Origin: Rhodothermaceae bacterium
GTDB taxonomy: Bacteria > Bacteroidota > Rhodothermia > Rhodothermales > Rubricoccaceae
Direction of reading: 5' to 3'
Length of the DNA stretch: 15,412 nt
Assembly (NCBI GenBank): GCA_013003465.1
Contig: JABDIZ010000110.1
Location: 1-15,412 of the forward strand
In this document: in pieces, positions 14,535-15,412 of the stretch
How the letters are laid out: every line of letters starts with the position of its first letter
Numbering within the stretch: position 1 is the first letter of the stretch
The notes under the pieces: generated by a model
Seen by the model: the letters and a program-made list of their open reading frames with translations, nothing else
The model's database searches: none
What the model was told of the DNA's origin: nothing
Program-made: the position numbers and the translations under genes

Positions 14535-15412
14535 AAGAAAGTCGCACCTGCTTGATGAACCGGCGCACCGCCACCCACGACGCCAGCCAGCCGAGCAGCA
14601 CACCGAGCAGTACGAGGCCGCCGAGCGCGACCATAGGCGAGCCGCCGGGCCAGCCGTTCGCCCCGAGGCCTTCCACCATCTGCCGGAGCCCGCCGTAGAG
14701 CAGCGACACGAGCAGCGCCGCCACGAGGCCTGCCACGAGCCCCTGCATCACGCCCTCCACGAGGAACGGCCGCCGCACGAACCCGTCGGTGGCACCGACG
14801 AGCTTCATGGTGCGGATGAGCAGCCGCCGCGCGTAGATCGTCAGGCGCACCGTGTTGCCCACGAGCAGCAGCGCCGCCAGCACCACGAGGAGCCCCACGC
14901 TGAACCCCACGAGCGAATAGCGCCGCAGGTTGGCCTCCACGTTCGTCAGGAGCGTCTGCTCGTAGGCCACCTCGTCCACGCGCGGCCACAGGTCCACGCG
15001 CGACTTGAACTGTGCGAGGCTGTCCGAGTTGGCGTAGCGCGCGTCGAGGCGGACCTGGAAAGACGCGGGCAGGAACAGTTCGTCCTCGAACAGCACGGCC
15101 TCGTCGCCGAAGTCCTCGCGGAAGATCGTGGCGGCATCCTGCTGCGAGATGTAGTTCACCGAGTCCACGCCGGGCAGCGTTTCGAGGCGCGCGCGGAGGC
15201 GCTGCACGTCGGCCTCGGTAGCAGGCTCCAGAAACACCTGCACCTCACCGACGCGCTGCCGCAGCCACTCCGTTACCTGCTGCCCCTGCCACGCCAGCAG
15301 CCCCACGATGCCGATCAGGACGAGGGCGACGGCGAGCGCGGTGATCGCCATCGCGGCGGAGAACTTGGCGCGCGCGAATCCGGCGAGGCCTTCGCGGAGG
15401 GTGTAGGGGATG
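14533..15412 (-). CDS. ftsX: Cell division protein FtsX, partial (N-terminus beyond window)
   Basis: FtsX is the membrane partner of the ATPase FtsE and activates periplasmic wall hydrolases during division. The frame stays open to the right edge, so the true start lies outside. 292 residues are visible. They begin IPYTLREGLAGFARAKFSAA, the usual cytoplasmic lead into TM1, so the internal ATG at 15351 is not the start. TM1 is at about 22-41 and the extracytoplasmic domain at about 55-160 (including VQVFLEP and SVNYISQQDAATIF). TM2 is at 165-190. The coupling segment IRTMKLVGATDGFVRRPFLVEG (199-220) follows, then TM3 at 216-240 and TM4 at 259-282. Length and four-TM order are typical. The neighbouring ftsE is not in view. 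Confidence 0.93.
   Translation of the reverse strand, partial: IPYTLREGLAGFARAKFSAAMAITALAVALVLIGIVGLLAWQGQQVTEWLRQRVGEVQVFLEPATEADVQRLRARLETLPGVDSVNYISQQDAATIFREDFGDEAVLFEDELFLPASFQVRLDARYANSDSLAQFKSRVDLWPRVDEVAYEQTLLTNVEANLRRYSLVGFSVGLLVVLAALLLVGNTVRLTIYARRLLIRTMKLVGATDGFVRRPFLVEGVMQGLVAGLVAALLVSLLYGGLRQMVEGLGANGWPGGSPMVALGGLVLLGVLLGWLASWVAVRRFIKQVRLS

Noticed and set aside
1..15412. Mobile element, CRISPR array, defence island, toxin-antitoxin pair or biosynthetic cluster
   Set aside because: No transposase, integrase, regularly spaced repeats, Cas-like or toxin-like proteins were seen. Composition looks even and nearly all genes are ordinary envelope or metabolic types.

Overview
The window is GC-rich chromosomal DNA of Bacteroidota-like character. 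Most starts lack a clear Shine-Dalgarno, there are several short lipoprotein signal peptides, and the set includes an FtsX, a class A PBP, a YfbK-type vWA/DUF3520 lipoprotein and an ArsA/Get3 protein with a small-heat-shock domain. A marine or halophilic Rhodothermales-type organism (for example a Rubricoccus relative) would fit. That is an inference from gene content and composition, not a demonstrated placement.

Layout, left to right. (1) At 1-47 lies an exact second copy of 47 bases from inside the phosphohexomutase gene, then a DUF3124 lipoprotein (minus) and the phosphohexomutase (minus). (2) A D-amino-acid-oxidase-like flavoenzyme and a small TerB-like helical protein share a 4-base start/stop overlap (minus). 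They diverge from an MscS-type mechanosensitive channel (plus) across a 148-base spacer. (3) A run of minus-strand genes follows: a Get3d-like ArsA ATPase, a secreted protein made of two copies of a small beta-rich module, a secreted alpha/beta hydrolase carrying a third copy of that module, and an 86-residue orphan. A perfect 12-bp hairpin and a terminator-like stem with a T-run lie between genes. (4) A class A penicillin-binding protein (minus) and a GH113-like glycoside hydrolase lipoprotein (plus) diverge across a 118-base spacer holding a sigma70-like promoter and a dyad. (5) A long imperfect palindrome of a dispersed-repeat type separates the hydrolase from a convergent vWA/DUF3520 lipoprotein. 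(6) FtsX runs off the right edge.

The genes mainly serve the cell envelope (peptidoglycan synthesis, FtsEX-linked division, osmotic release, lipoproteins, secreted hydrolases) and central sugar phosphate metabolism. There is no CRISPR array, transposase, integrase, phage gene, tRNA or rRNA. No gene-free stretch exceeds 300 bases; the longest is 12457-12660. I see no complete novel system. The points most worth a second look are the 47-bp duplication at the left edge, the module shared by two adjacent secreted proteins, the Get3d-like ATPase and the two palindromic intergenic elements.
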